64,000 nucleotides of DNA from assembly GCA_943788425.1 (NCBI GenBank), contig CALSQF010000001.1, positions 248,001 through 312,000 of the forward strand, read 5' to 3'. The translations under genes were made by a program, and so were the position numbers. Under the pieces are notes generated by a model, which worked only from the letters and a program-made list of their open reading frames with translations, made no database searches and was not told where the DNA came from. Origin of the DNA: an uncultured Planktomarina sp. Lineage in GTDB: Bacteria > Pseudomonadota > Alphaproteobacteria > Rhodobacterales > Rhodobacteraceae. Position 1 is the first letter of the stretch, and each line of letters begins with the position of its first letter. Shown here piece by piece: positions 47,303 through 57,345 of this stretch.

Positions 47303-48217
47303 TTAAATTTTAACACCCGGCGTTTCGGCCCAAGCCTCAAGTCTTTGAATTTCCGATCGCAAGCCGCTGACCAAAACCTGCGCGAATTGGTTGAGACGGC
47401 GGTTATGGCGATCATCTGCGGAGCGGACTAAAAAGAAACTGCGTATCAGGCTCAGTTGATCCACTAAAATTCGACGCAATTCCGGGGCAAAAGGCAGGGC
47501 AAAATCGTGCACAATGCCGAGCCCAGCACCTTGCCGCAACAGATTCATTTGGACAGAAATGGAATTGGATGCCAGCTGCACCCGCCGCAGGCCGAGCGGT
47601 TCAAGGTAATCCAGCTCTTTGTCAAAGATCATGTCCTGAACATAACCAACAAAGGGCAGCTCTTTGAGATCGCCCAGGCGTTCTGGCCTTTTGTGGCTCT
47701 GCCAAAGCTCCGTTGAGGCCGCGAGATGCAGCCGATAGTCAGCAATTTTTTGTACCATAAGCCGCCCAGCCGTGGGTTGGCTCACCCCAATCGCCATATC
47801 AGCCTCGCGCCGGGTCAGGTTAAAAACCCGCGGCAGAGCCACGATTTGAATGTCCAGATCTGGATAAGTTTTCGTAATGTCGCCACAGACCTGTGGCAGC
47901 AGGAAATTGGCACATCCATCCGGCGCACCGATACGAATTTGACCCCGAAGCCCCGCCCCGTCACCGCGCAAAGCTCCAAGTCCCGCATTCAAAGAGGCTT
48001 GCGCAGCGTCCACATGCGCCACCAACCCGTGCCCCGCTTCCGTTAACTCATAGCCCTTTGGAGATTTTGAAAAAAGCGGCGTTGCATGGGTTTGCTCCAA
48101 CCTGGCAATTCTGCGACTGACTGTTGCCGGGTCAATTTTTAAAACCTGCGCCGCAACCGTCAGGCTGCCCGATTGTGCCACAGTCAGAAAAATGCGGAGA
48201 TCATCCCAGTTTTCCAT
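47303..48217 (-). CDS. LysR family transcriptional regulator of the valine-degradation operon
   Basis: 304-residue LTTR starting MENWDDLRIFLTVAQSGSL at ATG 48217 (an upstream start at 48238 is in frame). DNA-binding winged helix 1-60 with the recognition helix VLKIDPATVSRRIARLE; effector domain 90-300. Divergent from mmsA with 95 bp between, containing inverted repeats. Likely regulates mmsA-acd-hibch-mmsB; the effector may be valine, 3-hydroxyisobutyrate or a CoA ester (inference). Confidence 0.88.
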   Translation of the reverse strand: MENWDDLRIFLTVAQSGSLTVAAQVLKIDPATVSRRIARLEQTHATPLFSKSPKGYELTEAGHGLVAHVDAAQASLNAGLGALRGDGAGLRGQIRIGAPDGCANFLLPQVCGDITKTYPDLDIQIVALPRVFNLTRREADMAIGVSQPTAGRLMVQKIADYRLHLAASTELWQSHKRPERLGDLKELPFVGYVQDMIFDKELDYLEPLGLRRVQLASNSISVQMNLLRQGAGLGIVHDFALPFAPELRRILVDQLSLIRSFFLVRSADDRHNRRLNQFAQVLVSGLRSEIQRLEAWAETPGVKI

Positions 48218-48235
48218 TACAAACCTACAATTTCG

Positions 48236-48290
48236 CAAAATGATTTTGGATTATTTTCGCTTTTAATTACATTATTGCAAGATTAAAAGC
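48236..48290. promoter_or_regulatory. Inverted repeats between LysR gene and mmsA (candidate operators)
   Basis: Dyad 1: CAAAAT-G-ATTTTG (48236-48248). Dyad 2: GCTTTTAAT (48259-48267), 14-bp spacer, ATTAAAAGC (48282-48290), perfect 9-bp arms. Both are in the divergent gap, suited to a LysR activator contacting two sites. The region is very AT-rich, so promoter elements are also present but not resolved. Confidence 0.5.
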
Positions 48291-48312
48291 AAAACAAACA
48301 AGGAGACCCCCT

Positions 48313-49812
48313 ATGCAAAAGTTAACCCACTATATCAATGGCGCCCATGTCGAAGGCACCTCTGGTCGTTTTGCCGATGTCTACAACCCAGCCACGGGCG
48401 AGGTTCAAGCCAAAGTGCCACTGGCCAATGGCGCAGAGCTGGATCAAGCCGTGGCCCATGCCGCCGCCGCCCAACCCGCATGGGCCGCCGTCAATCCCCA
48501 GCGCCGAGCGCGGGTTTTGATGAAATTCGTGGATCTTTTGAACCGCGATATGGACAAATTGGCCGAGGCTCTGAGCCGCGAACACGGCAAAACTTTGCCA
48601 GATGCCCAAGGCGATGTAATCCGCGGTTTGGAAGTTGTGGAATATTGCATCGGTGCGCCGCAATTGCTGAAAGGTGAATTTACCGACAGCGCCGGCCCCG
48701 GTATTGACATGTACTCTATGCGTCAGGCTTTGGGCGTCACAGCCGGCATCACACCGTTTAACTTTCCAGCCATGATTCCAATGTGGATGTTCGCGCCGGC
48801 CATTGCCTGCGGCAACGCATTTATCCTTAAACCCTCTGAGCGCGACCCATCTGTGCCGTTGATGTTGGCAGAATTGCTCGAAGAAGCTGGCCTGCCCAAG
48901 GGCATTTTGCAGGTTGTGAATGGCGATAAGGAAGCGGTAGACGCGATCCTGCATCATGATGTTATTCAATCTGTAGGCTTCGTCGGCTCGACCCCTATCG
49001 CGGAATATATCTATGCGACCGGTTGCGCCAATGGTAAACGGGTGCAGTGTTTTGGTGGTGCGAAAAACCATATGATTATCATGCCCGATGCGGATATGGA
49101 CCAGGCGGCCGATGCGCTCATGGGCGCGGGCTATGGCGCCGCCGGTGAACGCTGCATGGCTATTTCCGTCGCTGTTCCCGTGGGAGAAGACACAGCAGAT
49201 CGCCTGATGGAGAAATTGATCCCGCGGGTTGAGGCACTGAAAGTGGGCCCCTACACGGCCGGCAATGATGTAGACTACGGCCCGGTTGTCACCGCAGCTG
49301 CCAAGGCAAATATCGAACGTTTGGTGCAAACCGGCATCGATCAAGGTGCAAACCTCGTGGTGGATGGGCGTGATTTCAACCTCCAAGGCTACGAAGACGG
49401 CTTTTTTGTCGGTGCGCATTTGTTCGACAATGTGACCAAGGACATGGATATCTATAAATATGAAATTTTTGGCCCCGTACTGTCCACCGTTCGCGCCGAA
49501 ACCTATGAAGAAGCGCTCGGGCTGGCAATGGATCATGAATATGGCAATGGAACTGCGATCTTTACCCGTGATGGCGATACCGCCCGCGATTTTGCCAACC
49601 GGGTCAATGTCGGCATGGTGGGCATCAATGTGCCGATCCCTGTGCCTTTGGCCTATCACACCTTTGGGGGTTGGAAAAAATCAGTCTTCGGCGATTTGAA
49701 CCAGCACGGTCCGGATGCGTTCAAATTCTACACACGCACCAAAACCGTGACCTCGCGCTGGCCTTCGGGCACCAAGGAAGGCGGCGAGTTCTCTATTCCC
49801 GTCATGGAATAG
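48313..49812 (+). CDS. mmsA: Methylmalonate-semialdehyde dehydrogenase (CoA-acylating)
   Basis: Last step of valine degradation: converts methylmalonate semialdehyde to propionyl-CoA with NAD and CoA; also acts on malonate semialdehyde. The 499-residue ALDH-fold protein has TPFNFPAMIPMWM, the KPSERDP cofactor region, GSTPIAEY and the catalytic cysteine in GERCMAISVAV (about residue 283). AAGGAGA is well placed before ATG 48313. First gene of the operon. Confidence 0.95.
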   Translation: MQKLTHYINGAHVEGTSGRFADVYNPATGEVQAKVPLANGAELDQAVAHAAAAQPAWAAVNPQRRARVLMKFVDLLNRDMDKLAEALSREHGKTLPDAQGDVIRGLEVVEYCIGAPQLLKGEFTDSAGPGIDMYSMRQALGVTAGITPFNFPAMIPMWMFAPAIACGNAFILKPSERDPSVPLMLAELLEEAGLPKGILQVVNGDKEAVDAILHHDVIQSVGFVGSTPIAEYIYATGCANGKRVQCFGGAKNHMIIMPDADMDQAADALMGAGYGAAGERCMAISVAVPVGEDTADRLMEKLIPRVEALKVGPYTAGNDVDYGPVVTAAAKANIERLVQTGIDQGANLVVDGRDFNLQGYEDGFFVGAHLFDNVTKDMDIYKYEIFGPVLSTVRAETYEEALGLAMDHEYGNGTAIFTRDGDTARDFANRVNVGMVGINVPIPVPLAYHTFGGWKKSVFGDLNQHGPDAFKFYTRTKTVTSRWPSGTKEGGEFSIPVME

Positions 49813-49945
49813 GTCATGCTGCGTGCCGGTGGCCAGCACGCCCCGGCGCGCGCAACAGGCAGCAGACTATGCCTTCAAAATAGAAGCTGGATTCCTGGCT
49901 TGGGATTTGCTTCACTTGCCGCAACGCAATTACAGGAGCTGTCTC

Positions 49946-51082
49946 ATGGATTTTGCCCTTTCCGAAGAACAATCCGCGATTTTTGATATGGCCCGCGATT
50001 TTGGAGCCAGCCATATTGCGCCTTTTGCACGGGACTGGGAGGCGGCCGGCGAAATTCCAAAGAGCCTTTGGCCACAATTGGCTGAATTGGGCTTTGGCGG
50101 GCTATACGTCCGCGAAGAAAATGGCGGATCGGGTTTAAGCCGTCTGGATGCCACTTTGGTGTTTGAGGCGCTTTCAATGGCCTGCCCGACGGTGGCCTCC
50201 TTTCTGTCCATACACAATATGTGCGCCGCGATGATCGACAAATTTGGCTCTGAGGCGCTGCGCGACAAATATCTTCCCCAAGCTTTGACTATGGAGACCT
50301 TCTTTTCCTATTGCCTGACCGAGCCGGGCTCGGGGTCTGATGCGGCAGCGTTGAAAACAAGGGCGGACAAAAGCAACACCGATTACTCCCTCACCGGCAC
50401 CAAGGCCTTTATCTCGGGAGGAGGCTATTCGGATGCCTATATAATCATGGCCCGTACCGGTGACGACAGTCCCAAAGGCATCTCTGCCTTGATCGTGGAA
50501 GATGGTGCAGAAGGGCTATCCTTTGGCGGGCTTGAAGATAAAATGGGCTGGCGGGCGCAACCCACCCGGCAGGTACAGCTGGATGAATGCAAAACACCGA
50601 TCGAAAATCTTTTGGGCGACGAAGGGCTTGGGTTTTCCTACGCCATGGCTGGGCTGGACGGCGGACGGCTCAATATTGCCGCGTGTTCTCTGGGCGCCGC
50701 GCAACAGGCCTTTAACGCAACCCGCGCCTATATGGCCGAGCGCAAAGCATTTGGGAGATCCATTGATCAGTTTCAAGCCCTGCAATTTCGTCTGGCCGAT
50801 ATGGAAATTGAGCTGCAGTCAGGGCGTATATTTCTGCGGCAAGCCGCTTGGAAACTGGACAATGGCGCACCAGACGCGACGCATTTCTGCGCCATGGCCA
50901 AAAAGCTGGTGACAGATCTGGGCAGCAAAGTAGCCAATGACTGTCTGCAACTGCACGGCGGCTATGGTTATTTGGCCGATTACGGCGTTGAGAAAACCGT
51001 GCGCGATCTCAGAGTGCATCAAATCTTAGAAGGCACCAATGAAATCATGCGGATGATCGTTGCAAGGGGATTGCGCCCGTGA
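49946..51082 (+). CDS. Acyl-CoA dehydrogenase, probable isobutyryl-CoA dehydrogenase
   Basis: FAD enzyme oxidising isobutyryl-CoA to methacrylyl-CoA in valine degradation; substrate is inferred from the operon. 378 residues with the fatty-acid dehydrogenase fold: SYCLTEPGSGSDAAALKT (FAD/substrate site), AFISGGGYSDAYIIMART, and the catalytic-base glutamate in LEGTNEIMRM (about residue 365). ATG 49946 has AGGAG at 49934-49938; the 133-bp stretch after mmsA is non-coding. Electrons pass to ETF. Confidence 0.92.
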   Translation: MDFALSEEQSAIFDMARDFGASHIAPFARDWEAAGEIPKSLWPQLAELGFGGLYVREENGGSGLSRLDATLVFEALSMACPTVASFLSIHNMCAAMIDKFGSEALRDKYLPQALTMETFFSYCLTEPGSGSDAAALKTRADKSNTDYSLTGTKAFISGGGYSDAYIIMARTGDDSPKGISALIVEDGAEGLSFGGLEDKMGWRAQPTRQVQLDECKTPIENLLGDEGLGFSYAMAGLDGGRLNIAACSLGAAQQAFNATRAYMAERKAFGRSIDQFQALQFRLADMEIELQSGRIFLRQAAWKLDNGAPDATHFCAMAKKLVTDLGSKVANDCLQLHGGYGYLADYGVEKTVRDLRVHQILEGTNEIMRMIVARGLRP

Positions 51083-52116
51083 GTGATCTCATCGCGCGCA
51101 AAGACGGAAAAGCGGGGCGATTTACGCTCAATCGCCCCGGCGCTTTGAACGCTTTGACCTATGAGATGTGCCTGCAAATCGAGAGTTACCTTGGCAAGTG
51201 GGAAGCAGATCCTGACATTGAATTGATCCTTTTTGAAGGCGCGGGGGAGCGGGCATTTTGCGCCGGAGGCGACATAACCGCCATGTATAAGACCGCCTTG
51301 GCCGGGGACTATGATTATGGCCGACAATTTTGGACCGATGAGTACCGCCTCAACGCAAAACTTGCCACCAGCCACAAACCAATCGTCAGTTTTCTGCACG
51401 GTTTTACAATGGGTGGCGGCGTGGGGCTGGGCTGTCATCTGCCACATCGCATTGTTTGCGAATCCAGTCAAATTGCCATGCCAGAATGCGGCATTGGCCT
51501 TGTGCCAGATGTCGGCGGCTCCTTACTTTTGGCCCGAGCACCCGGGCGCTACGGTGAATATCTCGGCACAACAGCCAGTCGTATGGGGTCAGCTGACGCT
51601 ATTTTTGCAGGCTTTGCAGACCATTTTATCCCGCAAGACCATTGGCCCAGGGTGATCCGCGCCCTTTGCGACACGGGCGATGTTTCGGCCATTGCCGAGG
51701 CAGCCGGCCCGGTGGGCCCGGCCCCGCTATTGCAGATTGAAAAGCAAGTGAATGAGTTTTTCCGCGGCGAATATTTTGGCGATATCGTCAACAATCTCAA
51801 TCACACGGGCGGCGATTTTGCCGAAGATTGCATCAAGAAACTGGCCCGCTCCAGCCCGCTGGCCATGGCAGCGACCATCGAACTGATCCATCGCGTGCGC
51901 GGGCTGGATGATATCGTTTTGGCTTTGGGCATGGAATATCGCTTCACCTACCGAGCCGCCGAACACGGCGATTTCATCGAGGGCATCCGAGCTATGGTGA
52001 TCGACAAAGACAAATCCCCAAAATGGCGACACGCGATGACGGAACCGCTCCTGCCAGCGGCCAGTGCCATGTTGCGCCCTTTGGGAGCCCATTCCCTTGA
52101 TCTCACGGAGACTTGA
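51079..52116 (+). CDS. 3-hydroxyisobutyryl-CoA hydrolase (crotonase family)
   Basis: Releases 3-hydroxyisobutyrate from its CoA ester in valine degradation. 345 residues, longer than plain enoyl-CoA hydratases (about 260) as is typical of HIBYL-CoA hydrolases. Motifs: FCAGGDITAMY (CoA/oxyanion), HGFTMGGGVGLGCHLPHRI, AMPECGIGLVPDVGGS with the catalytic E and D. GTG start overlaps the dehydrogenase stop by 4 bases. A methacrylyl-CoA hydratase is not present in the operon. Confidence 0.92.
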   Translation: MSDLIARKDGKAGRFTLNRPGALNALTYEMCLQIESYLGKWEADPDIELILFEGAGERAFCAGGDITAMYKTALAGDYDYGRQFWTDEYRLNAKLATSHKPIVSFLHGFTMGGGVGLGCHLPHRIVCESSQIAMPECGIGLVPDVGGSLLLARAPGRYGEYLGTTASRMGSADAIFAGFADHFIPQDHWPRVIRALCDTGDVSAIAEAAGPVGPAPLLQIEKQVNEFFRGEYFGDIVNNLNHTGGDFAEDCIKKLARSSPLAMAATIELIHRVRGLDDIVLALGMEYRFTYRAAEHGDFIEGIRAMVIDKDKSPKWRHAMTEPLLPAASAMLRPLGAHSLDLTET

Positions 52117-52117
52117 T

Positions 52118-52990
52118 ATGAATATCGGATTTATCGGACTTGGAAATATGGGCGCGCCTATGGCCAAAAACCTGGCCGCTGCGGGCCACGTGGTCTTGGG
52201 ATACGACCCAGCAGGTATCACAACGGAAGGTGTGACCGCAGCTGCCAGCGCCGAAGCGGCGGCAACCGGCGCCAATGTGGTCATAACCATGCTGCCCAAT
52301 GGGAAAATCGCCCAGACAGTGGCCGATCAAGTCCTGCCGGTTATGGGAAAAGGCACAGTCCTGTTGGATTGTTCAACCATCGACGTGGCGACAGCCCGCA
52401 GAATTGACAGCCGCGCCGAAGACCATGGGATTGGCTTCCTCGACGCCCCGGTTTCTGGCGGCGTCGGCGGAGCGGAGGCTGGTACGTTGACCTTCATGGT
52501 CGGCGGGTCGGCCGAGAGCTTTGCGGAAGCAACCCCCCTGTTTGACATCATGGGACGTACAGCCGTTCATTGCGGCGGCGCTGGCAATGGACAATCGGCA
52601 AAAATATGCAACAATATGATTCTTGGCATCACGATGATTGGCACCTGTGAGGCCTTCGCACTGGCCGATAAACTTGGCTTGGACAGGCAAGCCATGTTTG
52701 ACGTGGTCAGCACCTCCTCGGGCTACAGCTGGACGATGAATGCCTATTGCCCGGCGCCCGGCATAGGGCCGCAAAGCCCCGCGGATAATGGCTACGCGCC
52801 TGGCTTTGCCGCAGATCTCATGCTCAAAGATCTACGCCTATCACAACAGGCTGCACAAGATGTGGATGCCGACACCCCCATGGGAGCGGCGGCGACTGAA
52901 CTTTACAAAATATTTGTCGAACAAGAGGATGGTAGCGGTCGAGATTTCTCTGCGATGCTGCCACGATTCGAGGGCCGCACACGATCCTAG
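52118..52990 (+). CDS. mmsB: 3-hydroxyisobutyrate dehydrogenase
   Basis: NAD-dependent oxidation of 3-hydroxyisobutyrate to methylmalonate semialdehyde, the MmsA substrate. 290 residues: Rossmann GFIGLGNMGAPMAKNLAAAG, DCSTIDVATAR, substrate loop DAPVSGGVGGAEAGTL and the catalytic lysine in GNGQSAKICNNM. ATG 52118 one base after the previous stop. Confidence 0.95.
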   Translation: MNIGFIGLGNMGAPMAKNLAAAGHVVLGYDPAGITTEGVTAAASAEAAATGANVVITMLPNGKIAQTVADQVLPVMGKGTVLLDCSTIDVATARRIDSRAEDHGIGFLDAPVSGGVGGAEAGTLTFMVGGSAESFAEATPLFDIMGRTAVHCGGAGNGQSAKICNNMILGITMIGTCEAFALADKLGLDRQAMFDVVSTSSGYSWTMNAYCPAPGIGPQSPADNGYAPGFAADLMLKDLRLSQQAAQDVDADTPMGAAATELYKIFVEQEDGSGRDFSAMLPRFEGRTRS

Positions 52991-52999
52991 GAGCCACAA

Positions 53000-54325
53000 A
53001 TGTTGATGCAAGACTTTGCCGCAAGCCTGTCTTATCAGGACCTGCCTGAGGATGTTCTCAAAGTTTTGAGGCGCTCTCTGCTCGACAGCCTTGGAGTTGC
53101 GGCCATTGGCTCGCAAACCGAAATGGCAAAGATAGGAACAAAAACCGCAAGAATGCTGTTCGGCGCCACTTCGGCCTCCGCTGCACGCTGTCTTTTTGAT
53201 GGGCATTTGGCCAGCTTGGCCGGCGCTGCGATGGCCGGAGCGATCTCGATTGACAGCATCGATGCCCACGATGGCACCTCCCCTTGCAAAGGTCATGCGG
53301 GATCTGCGATCTTTCCAGCACTTTTGGCTCTGGCCGATGAACGCCCGATGACAGGGCAGGATTTTGCAACCTATTTGGCATTGGCCTATGAGATCTCCTA
53401 CCGAGCCGGGCTGACACAGCATGACACCTGCGCCGATTACCACACATCAGGAGCCTGGACTGCGGTTGGGGTTGCAGCAATGACCGCGAGGGTTATTGGC
53501 TGCAATCCCATGCAGATCCATGAGGCCGCAGGAATTGGCGAATATCATGGTCCACGCAGCCAAATGATGCGCTGCATTGATCACCCTACGATGGTGCGCG
53601 ACGGGGTTGGCTGGGGTGCGCCCACCGGGCTCACGGCGGGATTTTTGGCCCTCAACGGATTCACCGGCGCACCGGCGCTCACCTGTGAGGGGCCGCATTG
53701 GCACGGCTTGGGCGAGACCTGGAATTTGGTGAGCGACACCCATTACAAGCCCTACCCGTGTTGTCGTTGGGCCCACCCAAGCATCGATGCTGCTGCCGAC
53801 CTTATGGCCAAGCACCAAATCACCCATCAAGAGATCAGCTCTGTGGAGATCAAAACCTTCCACAATGCCACCCGCCTGGCCGGGCATCGCCCTTCAACAG
53901 CCGATGAATTTGCCTATTCGATTGCCTTTCCTGTGGCCTGTATGATTGTGCGCGGCCAAATCGGCCCAGAGGAATTGATGGCCGAGACGCTCAAAGATCC
54001 CGAAATCTTGCGCATAAGCACCGCGACTGAATTGATTGACGACCCACATTTAACGCAGATCAGCGAGGGAAAACGCTGGGCGCAGGTGAGCCTGCGCCTG
54101 CGCGATGGGCGCAGCTACGACAGCGCGCCACGCAGCCCACGCGGCGATGTCGATATGCCCCTGGAAGATGCAGAAATTTCCCAGAAATTCCACCTGTTCG
54201 CGGATCCCATCTTAGGGTGGCACAATTCGAAAATTCTCGAAAATCTTTGCGCAAATTTTGACCAACTGGATCCGCCCGGACTGCAGTCTTTGCTGGAATT
54301 GGTCCTAAAGAAACCCGAGATTTAA
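53000..54325 (+). CDS. MmgE/PrpD family protein
   Basis: 441-residue member of the MmgE/PrpD family, which includes 2-methylcitrate dehydratase, cis-aconitate decarboxylase and immune-responsive gene 1 relatives. The N-terminal helical domain contains the [16 protein letters not shown] segment, matching the conserved substrate region; the C-terminal domain has [21 protein letters not shown] 7 nt upstream of ATG 53000, 9 bp after mmsB. Position suggests processing of a branched-chain or propionyl-derived acid, but no prpB/prpC is nearby. Its stop overlaps the convergent uvrA stop. Confidence 0.85.
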   Translation: MLMQDFAASLSYQDLPEDVLKVLRRSLLDSLGVAAIGSQTEMAKIGTKTARMLFGATSASAARCLFDGHLASLAGAAMAGAISIDSIDAHDGTSPCKGHAGSAIFPALLALADERPMTGQDFATYLALAYEISYRAGLTQHDTCADYHTSGAWTAVGVAAMTARVIGCNPMQIHEAAGIGEYHGPRSQMMRCIDHPTMVRDGVGWGAPTGLTAGFLALNGFTGAPALTCEGPHWHGLGETWNLVSDTHYKPYPCCRWAHPSIDAAADLMAKHQITHQEISSVEIKTFHNATRLAGHRPSTADEFAYSIAFPVACMIVRGQIGPEELMAETLKDPEILRISTATELIDDPHLTQISEGKRWAQVSLRLRDGRSYDSAPRSPRGDVDMPLEDAEISQKFHLFADPILGWHNSKILENLCANFDQLDPPGLQSLLELVLKKPEI

Positions 54326-57174
54326 AGCGCTGTTTGCGCCGCGAGCATTTGCTTAAGATAGCGTCCAGTATGGCTTTGCGGAACTTTTGCGACGGCCTCG
54401 GGCGTTCCGTTGGCCACCACCTGCCCTCCGCCGTCGCCCCCCTCGGGGCCAATGTCAATAATGTGATCGGCGGTTTTCACCACATCCAAGTTGTGTTCGA
54501 TCACGATGACAGAATTTCCCTGATCAACCAGCTCATGCAGCACTTCGAGCAATTTACGCACATCGTCAAAATGCAGGCCTGTGGTCGGTTCATCTAGTAT
54601 ATATAAGGTACGGCCCGTGCTGCGCTTGGACAGCTCTTTCGATAGCTTCACCCGTTGCGCCTCGCCCCCTGACAGGGTTGTGGCTTGCTGACCCACTTTA
54701 ATATAGCCCAGCCCTACCCGCATGAGCGCATCCATCTTCTCACGGATAGAGGGCACAGCCTTGAAAAAATCCTGCGCCATCTCAACGGTCATATCCAGCA
54801 CGTCCGCAATGGATTGCCCTTTAAACTTTACCTCAAGAGTTTCACGGTTGTAGCGCGCGCCCTTGCATGTCTCACATTCTACATAGACATCCGGCAGAAA
54901 GTGCATTTCAATTTTGATCACCCCATCGCCCTGACAAGCCTCGCAACGCCCACCTTTGACGTTAAAGGAGAACCGCCCTGGTTTATATCCGCGTGCCTTC
55001 GCCTCAGGTAGGCCCGCGAACCAATCGCGGATCGGTGTGAATGCACCCGTATAGGTGGCCGGATTGGAGCGCGGCGTGCGGCCAATTGGACGTTGATCAA
55101 TATCGATAACCTTGTCGAGATGCTCCAGACCTTTGACTGTCTCACATGGGGCCGGTGTTTGCCGCGCACCATTCAGGTTCATTGAGGCTGTTTTGAACAG
55201 TGTCTCGATGGTCAAGGTCGACTTGCCCCCCCCCGAAACGCCCGTCACGCAGACAAACTGTCCCAGCGGAAAATCTACCGTAATATTTTGCAGATTATTT
55301 CCCGTCGCCTTGCGCACGGTGACTTTCTTTTTGTTGCCCACACGGCGTGTGCTTGGAATTTCAATGCGCCGGCGTCCCGACAGATAATCCCCGGTGACAG
55401 AGGCCGCATTGGCAACGATCTGCTCAGGTGTGCCTTTGGCTACGACCTGCCCGCCATGCACGCCAGCGCCAGGTCCGATGTCGAACACATAATCGGCCTC
55501 CCGAATGGCCTCTTCATCATGTTCAACTACGATAACCGTATTGCCTTGATCTCGAAGGTTTTTGAGCGTGGTTAAAAGGCGGTCATTGTCCCGCTGATGC
55601 AGGCCGATGCTCGGCTCATCAAGCACATAGAGCACGCCCTGCAGCCCAGAGCCAATTTGGCTGGCGAGGCGAATCCGTTGGCTTTCACCACCAGACAGCG
55701 TGCCAGAACTGCGCGCCAAAGTGAGATATTCGAGCCCAACGTTGTTCAAAAACCCGAGTCTTTCGCGAATCTCCTTCAAAATTGGCCCGGCAATGGCCAG
55801 CTTTTGTCTACTCAACTGTTCTGGCACGGATTTGCACCATTCAAAGGCCTCCTTAATAGACATTTGCACCACTTGCCCGGCGTGCAACGCGGCAATTTTG
55901 ACCGCCAAAGCCTCTGGGCGCAGACGATACCCGCCGCAGGTGCCGCAGGAGCGATTGTTTTGATACCGCTCAAACTCTTCGCGGATCCAATTGCTGTCGG
56001 TCTCGCGGTAACGGCGCTCCATATTGGGAATGACACCTTCAAAGCTGCGGGTCACCTGATACACCCGCCCTGCCTCGTCATAGCGAAATAAGATTTCTTC
56101 CTTACCAGAGCCATACAGAAAAACCTTCTGCACGTGTTCCGGCAGGTCTTTCCACTTGGCAGAAGGCTTGAAATCGTAGTGTTTGGCAATTGATTCAATT
56201 GTTTGAATGAAGTAAGGCGAATTGCCTTTGCGCCAGGGGGCCAAGGCACCATCGGAAATTTTTAGGGTTTGATCAGGCACCACGAGACGTTCGTCAAAGA
56301 ACAATTCAACCCCCAAGCCGTCACATTGCGGACAGGCGCCGAAGGGCGCATTGAAGGAGAACAGACGCGGTTCAATTTCAGGGATGGTAAATCCGGATAC
56401 AGGACAGGCGAATTTTTCGCTGAACGTATGGCGCTCGGGGTCGCCCTCATTGGGTGCAGTTTCAAGTATGGTAATGCCATCAGCCAGATCTAAAGCCGTA
56501 CGAAAACTATCGGCCAAACGGGTTTCGATCCCTCCACGCACCACGATCCGGTCAACGACCACATCAATGTCATGGCGAAATTTTTTGTTGAGCGCAGGTG
56601 GTTCGTCCAAATCATAAAACTCACTATCAACTTTGACACGTTGAAAGCCTTGTTTGCGCAGCTCGGCGAATTCTTTGCGGTACTCGCCCTTCCGGTCGCG
56701 CACAATGGGTGCCAGTAAATAGCCGCGCGTGCCCTCCTCCATAGCCATGACCCGATCAACCATGTCTTGAACCTGTTGCGCTTCTATCGGCAATCCAGTT
56801 TCCGGAGAAAACGGCGTGCCAACCCGCGCGAACAACAGCCGCATGTAGTCATAAATTTCCGTCACCGTACCGACAGTGGAACGGGGGTTTTTTGAGGTGG
56901 TTTTTTGCTCAATGGAGATCGCGGGGCTCAAACCGCTGATGTGATCAACATCAGGTTTTTCCATCATATCAAGAAATTGTCGCGCATAGGCAGACAGGCT
57001 TTCCACATATCGCCTTTGCCCTTCCGCATAGATTGTATCAAAGGCCAAAGAGGATTTGCCCGAACCCGACAGCCCGGTTATGACCACCAATTGATCGCGG
57101 GGTATATCTACATTTATGTTCTTTAAATTGTGCTCGCGTGCACCGCGTACTTCAATGTTTTTTAGCTCAGCCAT
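54322..57174 (-). CDS. uvrA: Excinuclease ABC subunit A
   Basis: Damage-recognition ATPase of nucleotide excision repair. 950 residues with two ABC ATPase modules: Walker [12 protein letters not shown] and [10 protein letters not shown], signatures [13 protein letters not shown] and [12 protein letters not shown], Walker [12 protein letters not shown] and [11 protein letters not shown]. Zinc sites: CPVSGF...CPQC and CEAC...CETC. ATG 57174 ([17 protein letters not shown]) is the family start; 57198 is an in-frame alternative. A degenerate SOS-like repeat lies just upstream. The stop overlaps the MmgE/PrpD stop on the other strand. Confidence 0.96.
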   Translation of the reverse strand: MAELKNIEVRGAREHNLKNINVDIPRDQLVVITGLSGSGKSSLAFDTIYAEGQRRYVESLSAYARQFLDMMEKPDVDHISGLSPAISIEQKTTSKNPRSTVGTVTEIYDYMRLLFARVGTPFSPETGLPIEAQQVQDMVDRVMAMEEGTRGYLLAPIVRDRKGEYRKEFAELRKQGFQRVKVDSEFYDLDEPPALNKKFRHDIDVVVDRIVVRGGIETRLADSFRTALDLADGITILETAPNEGDPERHTFSEKFACPVSGFTIPEIEPRLFSFNAPFGACPQCDGLGVELFFDERLVVPDQTLKISDGALAPWRKGNSPYFIQTIESIAKHYDFKPSAKWKDLPEHVQKVFLYGSGKEEILFRYDEAGRVYQVTRSFEGVIPNMERRYRETDSNWIREEFERYQNNRSCGTCGGYRLRPEALAVKIAALHAGQVVQMSIKEAFEWCKSVPEQLSRQKLAIAGPILKEIRERLGFLNNVGLEYLTLARSSGTLSGGESQRIRLASQIGSGLQGVLYVLDEPSIGLHQRDNDRLLTTLKNLRDQGNTVIVVEHDEEAIREADYVFDIGPGAGVHGGQVVAKGTPEQIVANAASVTGDYLSGRRRIEIPSTRRVGNKKKVTVRKATGNNLQNITVDFPLGQFVCVTGVSGGGKSTLTIETLFKTASMNLNGARQTPAPCETVKGLEHLDKVIDIDQRPIGRTPRSNPATYTGAFTPIRDWFAGLPEAKARGYKPGRFSFNVKGGRCEACQGDGVIKIEMHFLPDVYVECETCKGARYNRETLEVKFKGQSIADVLDMTVEMAQDFFKAVPSIREKMDALMRVGLGYIKVGQQATTLSGGEAQRVKLSKELSKRSTGRTLYILDEPTTGLHFDDVRKLLEVLHELVDQGNSVIVIEHNLDVVKTADHIIDIGPEGGDGGGQVVANGTPEAVAKVPQSHTGRYLKQMLAAQTAL

Positions 57175-57197
57175 TTTGGACCCCAAATCTTTGAACA

Positions 57198-57212
57198 TAA
57201 CATAGTGTTAAC
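57198..57212 (-). promoter_or_regulatory. Degenerate SOS-like direct repeat upstream of uvrA
   Basis: On the plus strand TAAC-N7-TAAC, against the LexA consensus GAAC-N7-GAAC (first base of both repeats differs). 24 bp upstream of the uvrA ATG. Spacing is exact but both half-sites are off-consensus, so LexA control is uncertain. Confidence 0.3.
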
Positions 57213-57290
57213 TCGCAGCGGGGCCACTTAAAAAATGAGATCATTTAGGAAACATAGAGTTTTATTACACCAAAAGATCGGATTGAGAAA

Positions 57291-57323
57291 CACCAGCGCA
57301 AAGGACATCGCTTTGCGCTGGTG
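57291..57323 (-). terminator. Terminator of lpd
   Basis: Perfect 13-bp stem CACCAGCGCAAAG/CTTTGCGCTGGTG with 7-nt loop, 22 nt after the lpd stop; on the minus strand it is followed by TTTCTC. The longest perfect hairpin in the window. Confidence 0.8.
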
Positions 57324-57345
57324 CCTTGCTAAATGTTCCCAGATT

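Noticed and set aside
48322-49659. A 445-codon open frame antisense to mmsA
   Set aside because: It is the shadow of a well-supported dehydrogenase gene; the product has no recognisable domain and a histidine/glycine-rich composition typical of antisense frames.
57291-57323. Long perfect hairpin as a mobile-element end or REP repeat
   Set aside because: Only one copy was seen, and its place just after the lpd stop with a T-rich tail fits a terminator.
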